In this document: positions 26,553 through 35,191 of the stretch, piece by piece
How positions within the stretch are numbered: the stretch's first letter is position 1
Layout of the letters: every line of letters starts with the position of its first letter
Notes under the pieces: model-generated
Told to the model about the DNA's origin: nothing
Database searches by the model: none
The model's input: only the letters and a program-made list of their open reading frames with translations
Made by a program: the position numbers and the translations under genes
Assembly: GCF_018224885.1 (NCBI RefSeq)
Contig: NZ_JAGTXB010000017.1
Coordinates: forward strand, 116,654-180,653
From: Chitinophaga hostae
GTDB lineage: Bacteria > Bacteroidota > Bacteroidia > Chitinophagales > Chitinophagaceae
Direction: 5' to 3'
DNA length: 64,000 nucleotides

Positions 26553-27395
26553 ATGAAATGGATCACCCGTGAACGCCCAAAGATCGACAGGATCGCCTGT
26601 CCATGGTTAATAAAAAGATTTGTGGACAAGGATGCAACGTTTATTTACGTACCCTTTGAGCAGGTGATTCCACGAGCGGAGGCCGAAGGCGCTATTCCTT
26701 TTGATATTGTAGACGTTGAGTACACCCACTACGAAGATCAGTGCACCTTTGACTATATTATCAAAAAGCACCACATAGATGATCCTGCTGTGCTGATAAT
26801 GGCTCCTATTGTACGTGGAGCGGATACTGACCGTCACGACCTGGCAAGCCAGGCAGCCGGGCTATGGGCGATTTCCGCCGGCCTGGCTTACAACGAACCC
26901 GATGACCAGGCATTACTGGAAAGAGGCATGATGCTCTACGACGCCCTTTACAGCTGGGCTAAATATCTCCGGCATATAAAACATACCCAGCAACCTTTTG
27001 AGGACCAGCTGATCGATATTTTCAAAAAATTCCTTCAGCAGGAAAAAGACAGCCGGAAAATACCAGGCTGGGCCAAAGAACTCAAAGAAATTATCCAGGA
27101 TCAGATAGATACTAATCTCAACTTAAGCCTGAAAGGATTATCAGAAACCCTCCAGGTACATCCTGCGTACTTATCCCGGGAGTTTTCGAAGTATTTTGAT
27201 GATTTATCTTTTGGTGATTATATCCGTAAACTCCGGATAGATAAAGCGGTGCAACTACTAACCGGTACCGGCCATTCCCTGACTGAAATCGCCTATCTCA
27301 CCGGGTTTTCAGATCAGAGTCATTTTACCAGGATTTTTAAGAAATATACCGGCAAAAGTCCTTCTATCTATAAAAAAGAATTAATAAAAAAGTAA
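26553..27395 (+). CDS. ChrB-domain/AraC fusion regulator, chromate module
   Basis: Residues 1-145 match the ChrB C-terminal-type domain: KWITRERPKIDRIACPWLIKRFVD, then HYEDQCTFDYII and APIVRGADTDRHDLASQAAGLWAISAGL. Residues about 170-280 are an AraC/XylS DNA-binding domain with two helix-turn-helix units (LSLKGLSETLQVHPAYLSREFSKYF and SLTEIAYLTGFSDQSHFTRIFKKYTGKSPSIYKK). In Proteobacteria ChrB is a chromate-sensing regulator with a different N-terminal DNA-binding part; here sensing and binding appear to be joined in the other order. The chrA gene follows after 141 bases. Regulation of chrA by this protein is inferred from position. Confidence 0.85.
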   Translation: MKWITRERPKIDRIACPWLIKRFVDKDATFIYVPFEQVIPRAEAEGAIPFDIVDVEYTHYEDQCTFDYIIKKHHIDDPAVLIMAPIVRGADTDRHDLASQAAGLWAISAGLAYNEPDDQALLERGMMLYDALYSWAKYLRHIKHTQQPFEDQLIDIFKKFLQQEKDSRKIPGWAKELKEIIQDQIDTNLNLSLKGLSETLQVHPAYLSREFSKYFDDLSFGDYIRKLRIDKAVQLLTGTGHSLTEIAYLTGFSDQSHFTRIFKKYTGKSPSIYKKELIKK

Positions 27396-27430
27396 AAAAG
27401 AGACCAAACCTTATTTTTCGTTCTATTTTT

Positions 27431-27440
27431 TGGATATCCA
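27431..27440. promoter_or_regulatory. Palindrome in the chrB-like/chrA spacer
   Basis: TGGATATCCA is a perfect 10-bp palindrome in the 141-base spacer in front of chrA; GTATC (27443-27447) and GATAC (27471-27475) form a further pair around it. It is a candidate operator or promoter element, but AraC-type proteins more often bind direct repeats, so the assignment is weak. Confidence 0.25.
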
Positions 27441-27536
27441 TAGTATCAACTTGCAGTTATAAATCCAATACGATACAATCAATTAGCTGCGAGCAGCAAT
27501 GAAAAAAATACACATGGAGCCAAACATTATCCGAAA

Positions 27537-28715
27537 ATGAACAGCAGTAAAGCACAAGTGCCATATAGCCTGCGGGACCTGGTTATCTATTTTTTGAAAC
27601 TCGGCACCTGGGGCTTCGGAGGCCCTGTAGCCCTTGCCGGTTATATGCACCGCGATCTTGTTGAAGATAAACAATGGATCAGTGAAGAAGATTACAAAGA
27701 AGGTCTGGCGCTGGCACAACTAGCCCCCGGGCCATTGGCGGCTCAACTTGGAATATACATGGGATATGTTCATTACCGCCTGCCGGGGGCCACATTGGCA
27801 GGGCTGGCATTTGTCCTACCCTCCTTTCTCATGGTGCTGGGACTTGGGTTTATGTATGTGCACTGGCAGGGGATTCCCTGGATGCAGGCAGTGTTCTACG
27901 GCGTTGGTGCCGCCGTCATCGGCATTATCGGAACAAGCGCCTGGAAACTGACCCGTAAATCCATTGGCAGCAATAAAGTGCTGATGGCTATTTACATCAT
28001 TGCTGCAGTTTACACAGTATGGCAGGAGAACGAAAATATCGGGTTGTTTCTTGGCGCGGGAATACTTTACTGGCTTTTAAAAGCCACCACCACCAAATTA
28101 TCATTTCCGCATAAAGGAACTACAATATCTAAATTATTCATCCATCCCCTGATATTAAATATCAGCACTGCTGCTTCCGGGAAAACACTTTGGCAAATAC
28201 TTTTGTATTTTACAAAAGCCGGGGCCTTTGTGTTTGGCAGTGGACTCGCCATTGTACCGTTTCTCTATGGCGGTGTAGTAAAGGAATACGGCTGGTTGAA
28301 TGAGCAACAGTTTCTGGATGCGGTGGCAGTGGCAATGATTACACCTGGCCCGGTGGTAATTACAGTAGGGTTTATCGGGTTCCTGACCGCTGGCTTTTCC
28401 GGCGCCTGCGTAGCAGCCTTCGGCACTTTCTTCCCTTGCTATCTCTTTACTATATTGCCTGCACCTTATTTCAGGAAATATGGTAAACACCCTGGTATCA
28501 AGGCTTTCGTGGACGGTGTCACGGCTGCAGCTATTGGCGCCATTTCCGGTGCTGTGATTGTATTGGCAAAACGCTCGCTCACAGATGTATATACAATCGG
28601 TCTCGCAGTCTTAACAGTCTTTATATTGTGGAGATTCAGGAAAATACCGGAACCCGTTATCATCGTAATCGGGGCTGGTGCAGGATTACTACTGAAAGCG
28701 TTTTTAAATACATAA
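27537..28715 (+). CDS. chrA: Chromate transporter ChrA, two-domain type
   Basis: A 392-residue CHR-superfamily efflux pump that exports chromate from the cytoplasm. Two homologous CHR domains are visible: the first with FLKLGTWGFGGPVALAGYM and ALAQLAPGPLAAQLGIYMGY, the second with FTKAGAFVFGSGLAIVPFLYGGVV and AVAVAMITPGPVVITVGFIGF. About ten to twelve membrane helices follow from the hydrophobic stretches. Length fits the long-chain class. It lies downstream of the ChrB-domain regulator and 28 bases upstream of the TolC gene, where a TAGTTTTG element may start a new transcript. Confidence 0.93.
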   Translation: MNSSKAQVPYSLRDLVIYFLKLGTWGFGGPVALAGYMHRDLVEDKQWISEEDYKEGLALAQLAPGPLAAQLGIYMGYVHYRLPGATLAGLAFVLPSFLMVLGLGFMYVHWQGIPWMQAVFYGVGAAVIGIIGTSAWKLTRKSIGSNKVLMAIYIIAAVYTVWQENENIGLFLGAGILYWLLKATTTKLSFPHKGTTISKLFIHPLILNISTAASGKTLWQILLYFTKAGAFVFGSGLAIVPFLYGGVVKEYGWLNEQQFLDAVAVAMITPGPVVITVGFIGFLTAGFSGACVAAFGTFFPCYLFTILPAPYFRKYGKHPGIKAFVDGVTAAAIGAISGAVIVLAKRSLTDVYTIGLAVLTVFILWRFRKIPEPVIIVIGAGAGLLLKAFLNT

Positions 28716-28718
28716 ATT

Positions 28719-28726
28719 TAGTTTTG
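28719..28726 (+). promoter_or_regulatory. -7 element candidate before the TolC gene
   Basis: TAGTTTTG matches TAnnTTTG exactly, four bases after the chrA stop and 17 bases before the TolC start. No good TTG is found at the expected distance, so an independent promoter for the efflux operon is possible but not shown. Confidence 0.3.
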
Positions 28727-28743
28727 TAATAAATACCTGATGA

Positions 28744-30123
28744 ATGAATGCTTGTTATAGAAAGATATTAATCATTGGTGGTATCGGAATATGCTCTCTA
28801 AGCGCATATGCACAACAAAAACCATTGCATATAAAAGACGTACTTACCCTTGTGCAATCCTCCCTGCCCCAAATGAAGGCGTATGAAGAACAGGCGAAAA
28901 GCAGTCAGTATAATGTAAAGCTGGCAAAAAATACCCTGTTGCCGGATCTGAACATCGGGTACCAGGCAGGATACGCTACCTACAATAATATTACCGGCAT
29001 GAGCTATCCCGGTTTCATGTTACCTATCAGTGGTCCTCCCTCCGCCGGCAATATCTATGATCCGGTGCCCGGTACCGCTGCCGGCGCCATTGTAAAGTGG
29101 AATCCGCTTACTTTCGGTCAAAGGAGTGCTGCTATTGAAAAAGCCACCGCACAATATAAACTGGCCAACAGTACCTACAACGATGCGTTGTTCCGTCAAC
29201 AGTATGCCACCATATCTGTTTACCTGGATGCCATATACCTGCAAAAGCTGATGCAAACCTACCAGGCTAATATTAAGCGGACAACTACCGGCTTACAGCA
29301 ATCACTGGTGTTTACCCGGGAAGGATTGCGCCCCGGAATAGACACCACCCAATTTCAGTCGGCACTGGCCCAGGCGAAGACAGACCTCTTGATTGTACAG
29401 CGACAATATTATGCGCAGCTTGCTGAACTCAGCAGGTTAACAGGATTGCCCGACCTGCCGGAAAACCTGTTGCTGGCAGATACCACACTGCTTAGCCAGT
29501 TACCACAGGTGGCCGACACTACTGCCGGCCCATCCGCCAATCCTGTTTACCAGTACTACCAGGTGAAAAAAGAAGTAACGGAAACATCATTGAAAGAAGT
29601 AAACCGTATATGGAGACCCAAGCTGGACCTCTGGGCCAATGCCTATGCCCGGGGTTCCGGGGTAGGCGCCGACGGCAGCGTTGATAAAGCCGATGGCTGG
29701 TCTCTTTCCCGCAAAAATTATGGCGCCGGTGTGCAGATCAGTTTTCCTATTCTGCAATTTTCAGAAGTGCAACTGAAAAAAAGGCAATACAGCGCCATGC
29801 TCAAAGCAGATGAGGCACAGCTGGACCAGGTGAGGTTAAACCTGCAAAAACAGAAAGAAACCGCCCGGTACAGTTTCGATCAAAATATCCTGATAACAAA
29901 ACAAGCGGTGATACAGTCGCAGGCTGCCCGTTTTGCCTATGATGGGCTGACATTAAGTTATGCCAGCGGGCTGATCGACTTTACGCGGTTAATACAGGGG
30001 CAGTACGATCTGCTGAAGGCGGAAACAGGAGAAGCAGCTGCATATCTGCAGACATGGCGGGCGCTGTTGGATATTGCCATAGCAAATGGCCGGCTGACAA
30101 CATTTACAGACAACCTGAAATAA
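28744..30123 (+). CDS. TolC-family outer-membrane efflux protein
   Basis: The 459-residue outer-membrane channel of a tripartite efflux pump. A signal peptide (ILIIGGIGICSLSAYAQQ) is followed by two OEP repeats, each with long helices: QMKAYEEQAKSSQYNVKLAKNTLLPDLNIGYQAGY in the first and DEAQLDQVRLNLQKQKETARYSFDQNILITKQAV in the second, with YASGLIDFTRLIQGQYDLLKAETGEA near the end, a typical TolC closing pattern. The ATG at 28744 keeps the signal peptide intact. It is followed by the RND permease after 17 bases and the adaptor, in the order channel-pump-adaptor. Confidence 0.92.
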   Translation: MNACYRKILIIGGIGICSLSAYAQQKPLHIKDVLTLVQSSLPQMKAYEEQAKSSQYNVKLAKNTLLPDLNIGYQAGYATYNNITGMSYPGFMLPISGPPSAGNIYDPVPGTAAGAIVKWNPLTFGQRSAAIEKATAQYKLANSTYNDALFRQQYATISVYLDAIYLQKLMQTYQANIKRTTTGLQQSLVFTREGLRPGIDTTQFQSALAQAKTDLLIVQRQYYAQLAELSRLTGLPDLPENLLLADTTLLSQLPQVADTTAGPSANPVYQYYQVKKEVTETSLKEVNRIWRPKLDLWANAYARGSGVGADGSVDKADGWSLSRKNYGAGVQISFPILQFSEVQLKKRQYSAMLKADEAQLDQVRLNLQKQKETARYSFDQNILITKQAVIQSQAARFAYDGLTLSYASGLIDFTRLIQGQYDLLKAETGEAAAYLQTWRALLDIAIANGRLTTFTDNLK

Positions 30124-30140
30124 CGATATAAGCAAGCACT

Positions 30141-33100
30141 ATGAAGCTAATCCGTTCGGCATTACAACATCCTGTTACTATACTGGTCGCTGTATTTGCC
30201 ATTGTATTCTTCTCTTACCTTTCTATCCGGCAGGCGAAGGTGGATATTTTTCCACGTCTCGGTTTACCGGTAGTCTACGTGGCACAGCCTTATGGGGGCC
30301 TGTCACCGGAACAAATGGAAGGTTTTGTTACCTCTTACTACGAATATCATTTCCTCTATATCACCGGCGTTAAATCGGTCGACTCCCGGAACATACAGGG
30401 CGCCGCCATCATTAAGATTGAATTTAATGAAGGCACTGATATGAGCCAGGCGATGGCGGAAGTAGTGGGTTATGTAAACCGTGCCAGGGCGTTCATGCCA
30501 CCCGGTACCGTGCCGCCTTTCATTACCCGTTTTGATGCAGGCAGTGTTCCCGTGGGCCAGCTGGTATTTAGTTCCGACAGCCGTTCACTAAGTGAAATAT
30601 CTGATCTTGCCCTGTTCCGCGTTCGTCCTATGTTCGCTACATTACCGGGAGTATCAGCGCCGCCACCTTTTGGCGGCAACCAGAAAACAGTCCTCATTAC
30701 CCTTGATCCGGATAAACTGCGCAGTTATAACCTGGCCCCCGACCAGGTAGTGCAAGCCATCGCAAAATCAAACGCCATAGCACCTGCCGGCAATGTGCGC
30801 ATTGGCGACTCCACCTACATTACGCCGCAAAACAGTGTTATTGAATCATTGCAGGATCTTCAGAATACGCCCCTGCAAACGGGCGCCGGCCCTTCCGTTT
30901 ATGTGAAAGACATTGCCAATGTAAGCCTGGGCGCCGATGTTACCACCAGTTATGCATTGGTCAATGGTAAGCGTTCGGTGTATATTCCTGTTACTAAAAG
31001 AGCCGATGCTTCCACCTGGGACGTGGTGCAGCGGGTAAAAGCCGCGTTGCCCGATATGCAGGCGGCGATACCATCAGATATAAAAGTTACCTACGCATTC
31101 GATCAATCGGGTTATGTTATCAATTCATTAAAAAGCCTGTTGTTTGAAGGTGGACTGGGCGCCATCCTTACCGGTTTGATGGTGTTACTTTTCCTTGGCG
31201 ACAGGCGCAGTGCGCTCATCGTTATTATGACTATCCCGCTGGCGCTGCTCTCATCGGCCATCCTCCTCTATCTTACAGGACAAACCATCAACATTATGAC
31301 ATTGGGCGGCCTGGCGTTATCTGTTGGTATTTTAGTAGATGAGGCCACTGTTACAATAGAAAATATTCACCGGCATATGGAAGCAGGAAAAAATAAAGCC
31401 CGCGCCATCGCCGATGCCAGCATAGAAATAGCGGGGCCAAAACTATTAATACTCCTGAGTATCCTCGCGGTGTTTGTTCCCGCCATGTTCATGAATGGAG
31501 TTCCCCGGGCGATGTTTATGCCCTTGTCGCTCGCTGTAGGTTTTGCGATGATCGCATCCTTTATTTTATCACAAACATTTGTACCTGTAGCAGCCAACTG
31601 GTTATTCAAACCATCATTACCCGAAAAGGAAAGAAAGGAAGATGGGTTTTTCGATAAGTTAAAGCGGCGTTATGTTTCGGCCGGAGAGCGCCGGCAGGCC
31701 AGCTTCAGGTTAGATACCGTGTTATTTTTTCTCGTTTCTGCGGGCCTGGTGATACTGCTTTTTATATTTACCGGCACCGAACTTTTCCCACAAACCGATA
31801 GCGGACAAGCGCAGGTACGTCTGCGTTTACCCGTTGGCACCCGCTTTGAAAGAACAGAGGACGCCACCAGGAAATTGTTGTCTCTGACGGACAGTATTGC
31901 GGGAAACGGCAATGTGGAAATCACTTCTGCTTTTATAGGCACCCAGCCATCGAGTTATCCTGTAAACTACATTCATCTGTGGACCAGCGGACCACATGAA
32001 GCGGTACTGAAAATAAAGCTCAAACGAGGTGTAATGCGGATCGCCACCTTCCGGGAACAGCTGAGAGCAGCGGCAATTGCATCGATCCCCGGTGTAAAGC
32101 TGTCTTTCGAACCCGGCGATATCGTGGAGCAGGTATTAAACCTCGGCAGCAGCAATCCGATAGAAATTGCGGTAGTCAACAAAAACCTGGCAGAGGGTAA
32201 AAAAACGGCGGAACAACTCGTGGGGAAATTGTCTGCGATGTCCTCCCTGCGCGATCTTCAAATAGCCACCCCGATGGACTATCCGGCCATCAGGTTAGAA
32301 GTGGACCGCGTAAAAGCAGGACAGCTGGGGCTCACCATTGAACAGATTGCGCGGTCTACCGTTGCCGCTACTTCTTCCAGTCGTTTTACCACTCCCAATT
32401 ATTGGCTGGACAAAGCCACGGGTACAGCTTACCAGGTACAGGTGCAGTATCCTGAATTTAAAATGAACAGCACCAGCCAACTGGAAGCCATACCTGTTTC
32501 CGGCGGCAATGGTACTACGCACTACCTGAGTGAGGTTGCCAGCTGGAAGCGGGTAACCATGCCGGGGGAATATGACAGGCTGAATCAACAGCGTTATATT
32601 ACCATCACCGCCAACATTCACAAACAGGATCCGGGTACCGTATTTAAACAGGTTAAAGAAAAAATAGCCAGCATGGGTCAACTGCCCAACGGCGCTAAAA
32701 TCATTTTGCGCGGTCAGCCTTCCCTACTGCAGGAAACCCTTACCAGTTTGCAGTTTGGGTTATTGATTGCCATCGTGGCCATCCTGCTGGTGATGGCTGT
32801 GTACTTTCAATCGTTCCGCATTGCCTTTACCACGCTTGCTATCATCCCCGCGGTAGTAGCCGGTTCGCTGCTATTTTTATATCTTACCGGTAACTCTTTA
32901 AATATACAATCCTACATGGGAACGATTATGGCCGTGGGTGTAGCCATTGCCAATGCTGTACTCTTCATTACCAATGCTGAGTTCCACCGGAAAAACGGCG
33001 ACAATAACCCGCAGCTGCATGCTGCAGAGCATCGTCTCCGCCCTATCCTGATGACCAGCGCTGCGATGATCGCCGGCATGATCCCTATGGCGGCAGGCCT

Positions 33101-33287
33101 GTCGGAAGGCGGCGACCAAACTGCACCCCTTGGCATTGCAGTAATAGGAGGTTTATTATTCTCTTCCGTCAGTGTACTATTCTTTCTTCCGCATGTTTAC
33201 CAGTGGGTGATTGGAAGAAAACCGTACAAATATGTTTCGCTCGATCCTGATGATGAAAAAAGTGCTTACTATGACAAACAATCATAA
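30141..33287 (+). CDS. RND efflux transporter permease (AcrB/CzcA superfamily)
   Basis: A 1048-residue inner-membrane pump of about twelve helices with two large periplasmic loops. The start HPVTILVAVFAIVFFSYLSIRQAKVDIFPRL is the usual helix 1; helix 4 GGLALSVGILVDEATVTIENIHRHME carries the proton-relay acidic pair (D, E); the helix 10-12 region has MGTIMAVGVAIANAVLFITNAEF and RPILMTSAAMIAGMIPMA. The pattern fits the hydrophobic/amphiphilic efflux (HAE) branch more than heavy-metal CzcA, but the substrate is not defined. Its last codons overlap alternative starts of the adaptor gene. Confidence 0.94.
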   Translation: MKLIRSALQHPVTILVAVFAIVFFSYLSIRQAKVDIFPRLGLPVVYVAQPYGGLSPEQMEGFVTSYYEYHFLYITGVKSVDSRNIQGAAIIKIEFNEGTDMSQAMAEVVGYVNRARAFMPPGTVPPFITRFDAGSVPVGQLVFSSDSRSLSEISDLALFRVRPMFATLPGVSAPPPFGGNQKTVLITLDPDKLRSYNLAPDQVVQAIAKSNAIAPAGNVRIGDSTYITPQNSVIESLQDLQNTPLQTGAGPSVYVKDIANVSLGADVTTSYALVNGKRSVYIPVTKRADASTWDVVQRVKAALPDMQAAIPSDIKVTYAFDQSGYVINSLKSLLFEGGLGAILTGLMVLLFLGDRRSALIVIMTIPLALLSSAILLYLTGQTINIMTLGGLALSVGILVDEATVTIENIHRHMEAGKNKARAIADASIEIAGPKLLILLSILAVFVPAMFMNGVPRAMFMPLSLAVGFAMIASFILSQTFVPVAANWLFKPSLPEKERKEDGFFDKLKRRYVSAGERRQASFRLDTVLFFLVSAGLVILLFIFTGTELFPQTDSGQAQVRLRLPVGTRFERTEDATRKLLSLTDSIAGNGNVEITSAFIGTQPSSYPVNYIHLWTSGPHEAVLKIKLKRGVMRIATFREQLRAAAIASIPGVKLSFEPGDIVEQVLNLGSSNPIEIAVVNKNLAEGKKTAEQLVGKLSAMSSLRDLQIATPMDYPAIRLEVDRVKAGQLGLTIEQIARSTVAATSSSRFTTPNYWLDKATGTAYQVQVQYPEFKMNSTSQLEAIPVSGGNGTTHYLSEVASWKRVTMPGEYDRLNQQRYITITANIHKQDPGTVFKQVKEKIASMGQLPNGAKIILRGQPSLLQETLTSLQFGLLIAIVAILLVMAVYFQSFRIAFTTLAIIPAVVAGSLLFLYLTGNSLNIQSYMGTIMAVGVAIANAVLFITNAEFHRKNGDNNPQLHAAEHRLRPILMTSAAMIAGMIPMAAGLSEGGDQTAPLGIAVIGGLLFSSVSVLFFLPHVYQWVIGRKPYKYVSLDPDDEKSAYYDKQS

Positions 33288-33303
33288 AATATCAAATAAT
33301 CAT

Positions 33304-34389
33304 ATGCGGATAATCGCTTCCCTCTCTTTGCTGCTCATTGTTTCCGCCTGTGGTAATCAATCACAGACGCAGGCTCCCGGTACCGATACCCCGGCTGCAG
33401 ACACCGTGCCTGTATTCATCCTGAAACAGGACACACTGAAAAAAAATGCAGCCTTTACCGCCGAACTGCTACCCTACGAAAATGCCGAACTGTTTGCCAA
33501 AGTCCAGGGTTTTGTTAAAGAAATGAGAGCAGATATGGGTGACCGTGTAAAGAAAGGCCAGGTGCTGGCAGTGATCGAGGCCCCGGAAGTTAACAGCAGG
33601 CTGGCCGAATCTGAAGCTGCCCTGCAGGCCGCCAGATCGAAATGGGCATCCAGTAAAGATAATTATGAAAGATTGTACCGCGCATCACAGGCCAATACAC
33701 CTGGTATTGTTGCCCCGGTAGACCTGGAGCGCAGCCGCAACCAGATGCAGGCCGACAGCGCCACCTTTGTGGCCGCCGGCAGGCAGGCGCAGTCTTACAA
33801 AGCGGTATCCGGGTATCTCTATATCATTGCTCCTTTTGATGGTGTGGTGACCACCCGTAAAGCCGATCCCGGGGCGCTGGTCGGCACCAATGCCATGTTG
33901 CTGACAGTACAAAACAATCATACGTTGCGTTTGCGTGTAGCCGTTCCCGAGATATACGTAGCAGCCGCCAGCGGACTTAAAAATATTGAATTCAGCGTAG
34001 ATGCATATCCTACAGAACATTTCAATGCCGCACTTACCCGCAAGTCCGAAACCATAGATCCCGCTACCCGTACCGAACTATGGGAGTTTAAGGTAGACAA
34101 CAGCGGCCACCGGTTAAAAGCAGGCGTGTTTTGTTACGTAAAAATTCCGCTGACACGGGAAACACCGTCATTCATTGTTCCCTTCTCCTCGGTTGCTACC
34201 ACACAGGAAAAGAAATTTGTTATCCGTGTTAAAGGAGGAAAAGCAGAATGGGTGGATATTCGCCAGGGCATGACCGTTGATGCCGGAGTGGAAATATTCG
34301 GCAATATCGCTGCCGGAGATACTTTATTAAGAAAAGCAACAGATGAGAGAAAGCCGGGCAGTACCGGCCTGTGGACCCTGAAAAAATAG
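33304..34389 (+). CDS. RND efflux periplasmic adaptor lipoprotein (membrane fusion protein)
   Basis: Joins the permease to the TolC-type channel. The chosen ATG (MRIIASLSLLLIVSACGNQ) gives a perfect lipoprotein signal with Cys at residue 17; upstream ATGs at 33211 and 33271 lie inside the permease gene and would place 11-31 hydrophilic residues before it. Further features are a lipoyl-like hairpin segment FAKVQGFVKEMRADMGDRVKKGQVLAVIEAPE, a coiled coil with LAESEAALQAARSKW, the beta-barrel domain (YLYIIAPFDGVVTTRKADPGALVG) and a membrane-proximal end. It is the third gene of the efflux operon. Confidence 0.9.
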   Translation: MRIIASLSLLLIVSACGNQSQTQAPGTDTPAADTVPVFILKQDTLKKNAAFTAELLPYENAELFAKVQGFVKEMRADMGDRVKKGQVLAVIEAPEVNSRLAESEAALQAARSKWASSKDNYERLYRASQANTPGIVAPVDLERSRNQMQADSATFVAAGRQAQSYKAVSGYLYIIAPFDGVVTTRKADPGALVGTNAMLLTVQNNHTLRLRVAVPEIYVAAASGLKNIEFSVDAYPTEHFNAALTRKSETIDPATRTELWEFKVDNSGHRLKAGVFCYVKIPLTRETPSFIVPFSSVATTQEKKFVIRVKGGKAEWVDIRQGMTVDAGVEIFGNIAAGDTLLRKATDERKPGSTGLWTLKK

Positions 34390-34430
34390 CACCATTGGCG
34401 CCGGTAGCTTCGCCGCCGGTCCACTATTTT
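34383..34430 (+). terminator. Possible terminator of the efflux operon
   Basis: AAAATAG (34383-34389, containing the adaptor's stop) can pair with CTATTTT (34424-34430) around a GC-rich inner region with GGCG/CGCC. The inner pairing is imperfect, but the 3' side ends in TTTT as a terminator would. Confidence 0.35.
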
Positions 34431-34486
34431 ACATATTGTGATTCCGTTAGCATTTAAATAAAAAAAGGATCCTTATCTTTATTCCT

Positions 34487-35020
34487 ATGTTACGGACAAT
34501 CTTTTTTGCGGCTGTTTTAATGTCGGGTATGGCTGTAAAGGCACAAACAGCTCCCTCTTTCGGAGCTGTGAACGGTGCAGAACCTGCCTTCAGATATCCT
34601 CAGCAGGTAAGCGATACCGGCAATATCCATAAGAAATGGTTTGTTACAAAATATGCCGGCGTTTCCACCGGCTTTGTGGCATTTAGAGGAGGCAGTAGTT
34701 CCTTCCTGTCGGTACCTTTGGCATTGCAGGTAAACCGTCAATTGACCAATAACCTGTTCGCCTTCGGAGGCGTATCGATGACACCCGCTGTTTTCCGTTA
34801 CAACATGCCCTATCAACCTGCGATTAACAAGGGTAATGGCTTCATGCAGACTAACAACTTTGCCGCCTGGTCGGATGCAAAAATAGGTGTAATGTATATC
34901 AGCAATGACAAAACATTCTCCATTTCCGGTAGCGTTGGCGTTGGCAGAAGCAATTATAACGGCTATTCTCCTTTTTACGCCCCGGCATATTCCCCGGTGC
35001 AGGGTAATATGCAACGATAG
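34487..35020 (+). CDS. Exported hypothetical protein, outer-membrane barrel-like
   Basis: A 177-residue protein with a signal peptide (IFFAAVLMSGMAVKAQ). After a linker, residues about 60-160 form alternating aromatic/hydrophobic strands such as YAGVSTGFVAF, SSFLSVPLALQVNRQL, LFAFGGVSMTPAVF, SDAKIGVMYIS and FSISGSVGVGRSNY, the look of a small outer-membrane beta barrel. It ends in a Tyr/Pro-rich tail and lacks the closing aromatic residue of classic barrels, so it could also be periplasmic. Function unknown. A weak promoter (TATTGTG, then TTATCTTTA) precedes it, suggesting it is separate from the efflux operon. Confidence 0.6.
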   Translation: MLRTIFFAAVLMSGMAVKAQTAPSFGAVNGAEPAFRYPQQVSDTGNIHKKWFVTKYAGVSTGFVAFRGGSSSFLSVPLALQVNRQLTNNLFAFGGVSMTPAVFRYNMPYQPAINKGNGFMQTNNFAAWSDAKIGVMYISNDKTFSISGSVGVGRSNYNGYSPFYAPAYSPVQGNMQR

Positions 35021-35191
35021 CCCTCCGATTCAGGCCCGTAATCTCCCAATAAGTAAATACCACTCCCCGGAAGCCATCAACACGTTATTTTACATATTAT
35101 TTACCGCCAGCTTAATGGCCGGCCGGAGTATGGAACCGGCGATGACAACCAACCTCTTTTATTACATTCATAAATTATATAGCTTCGCAGC

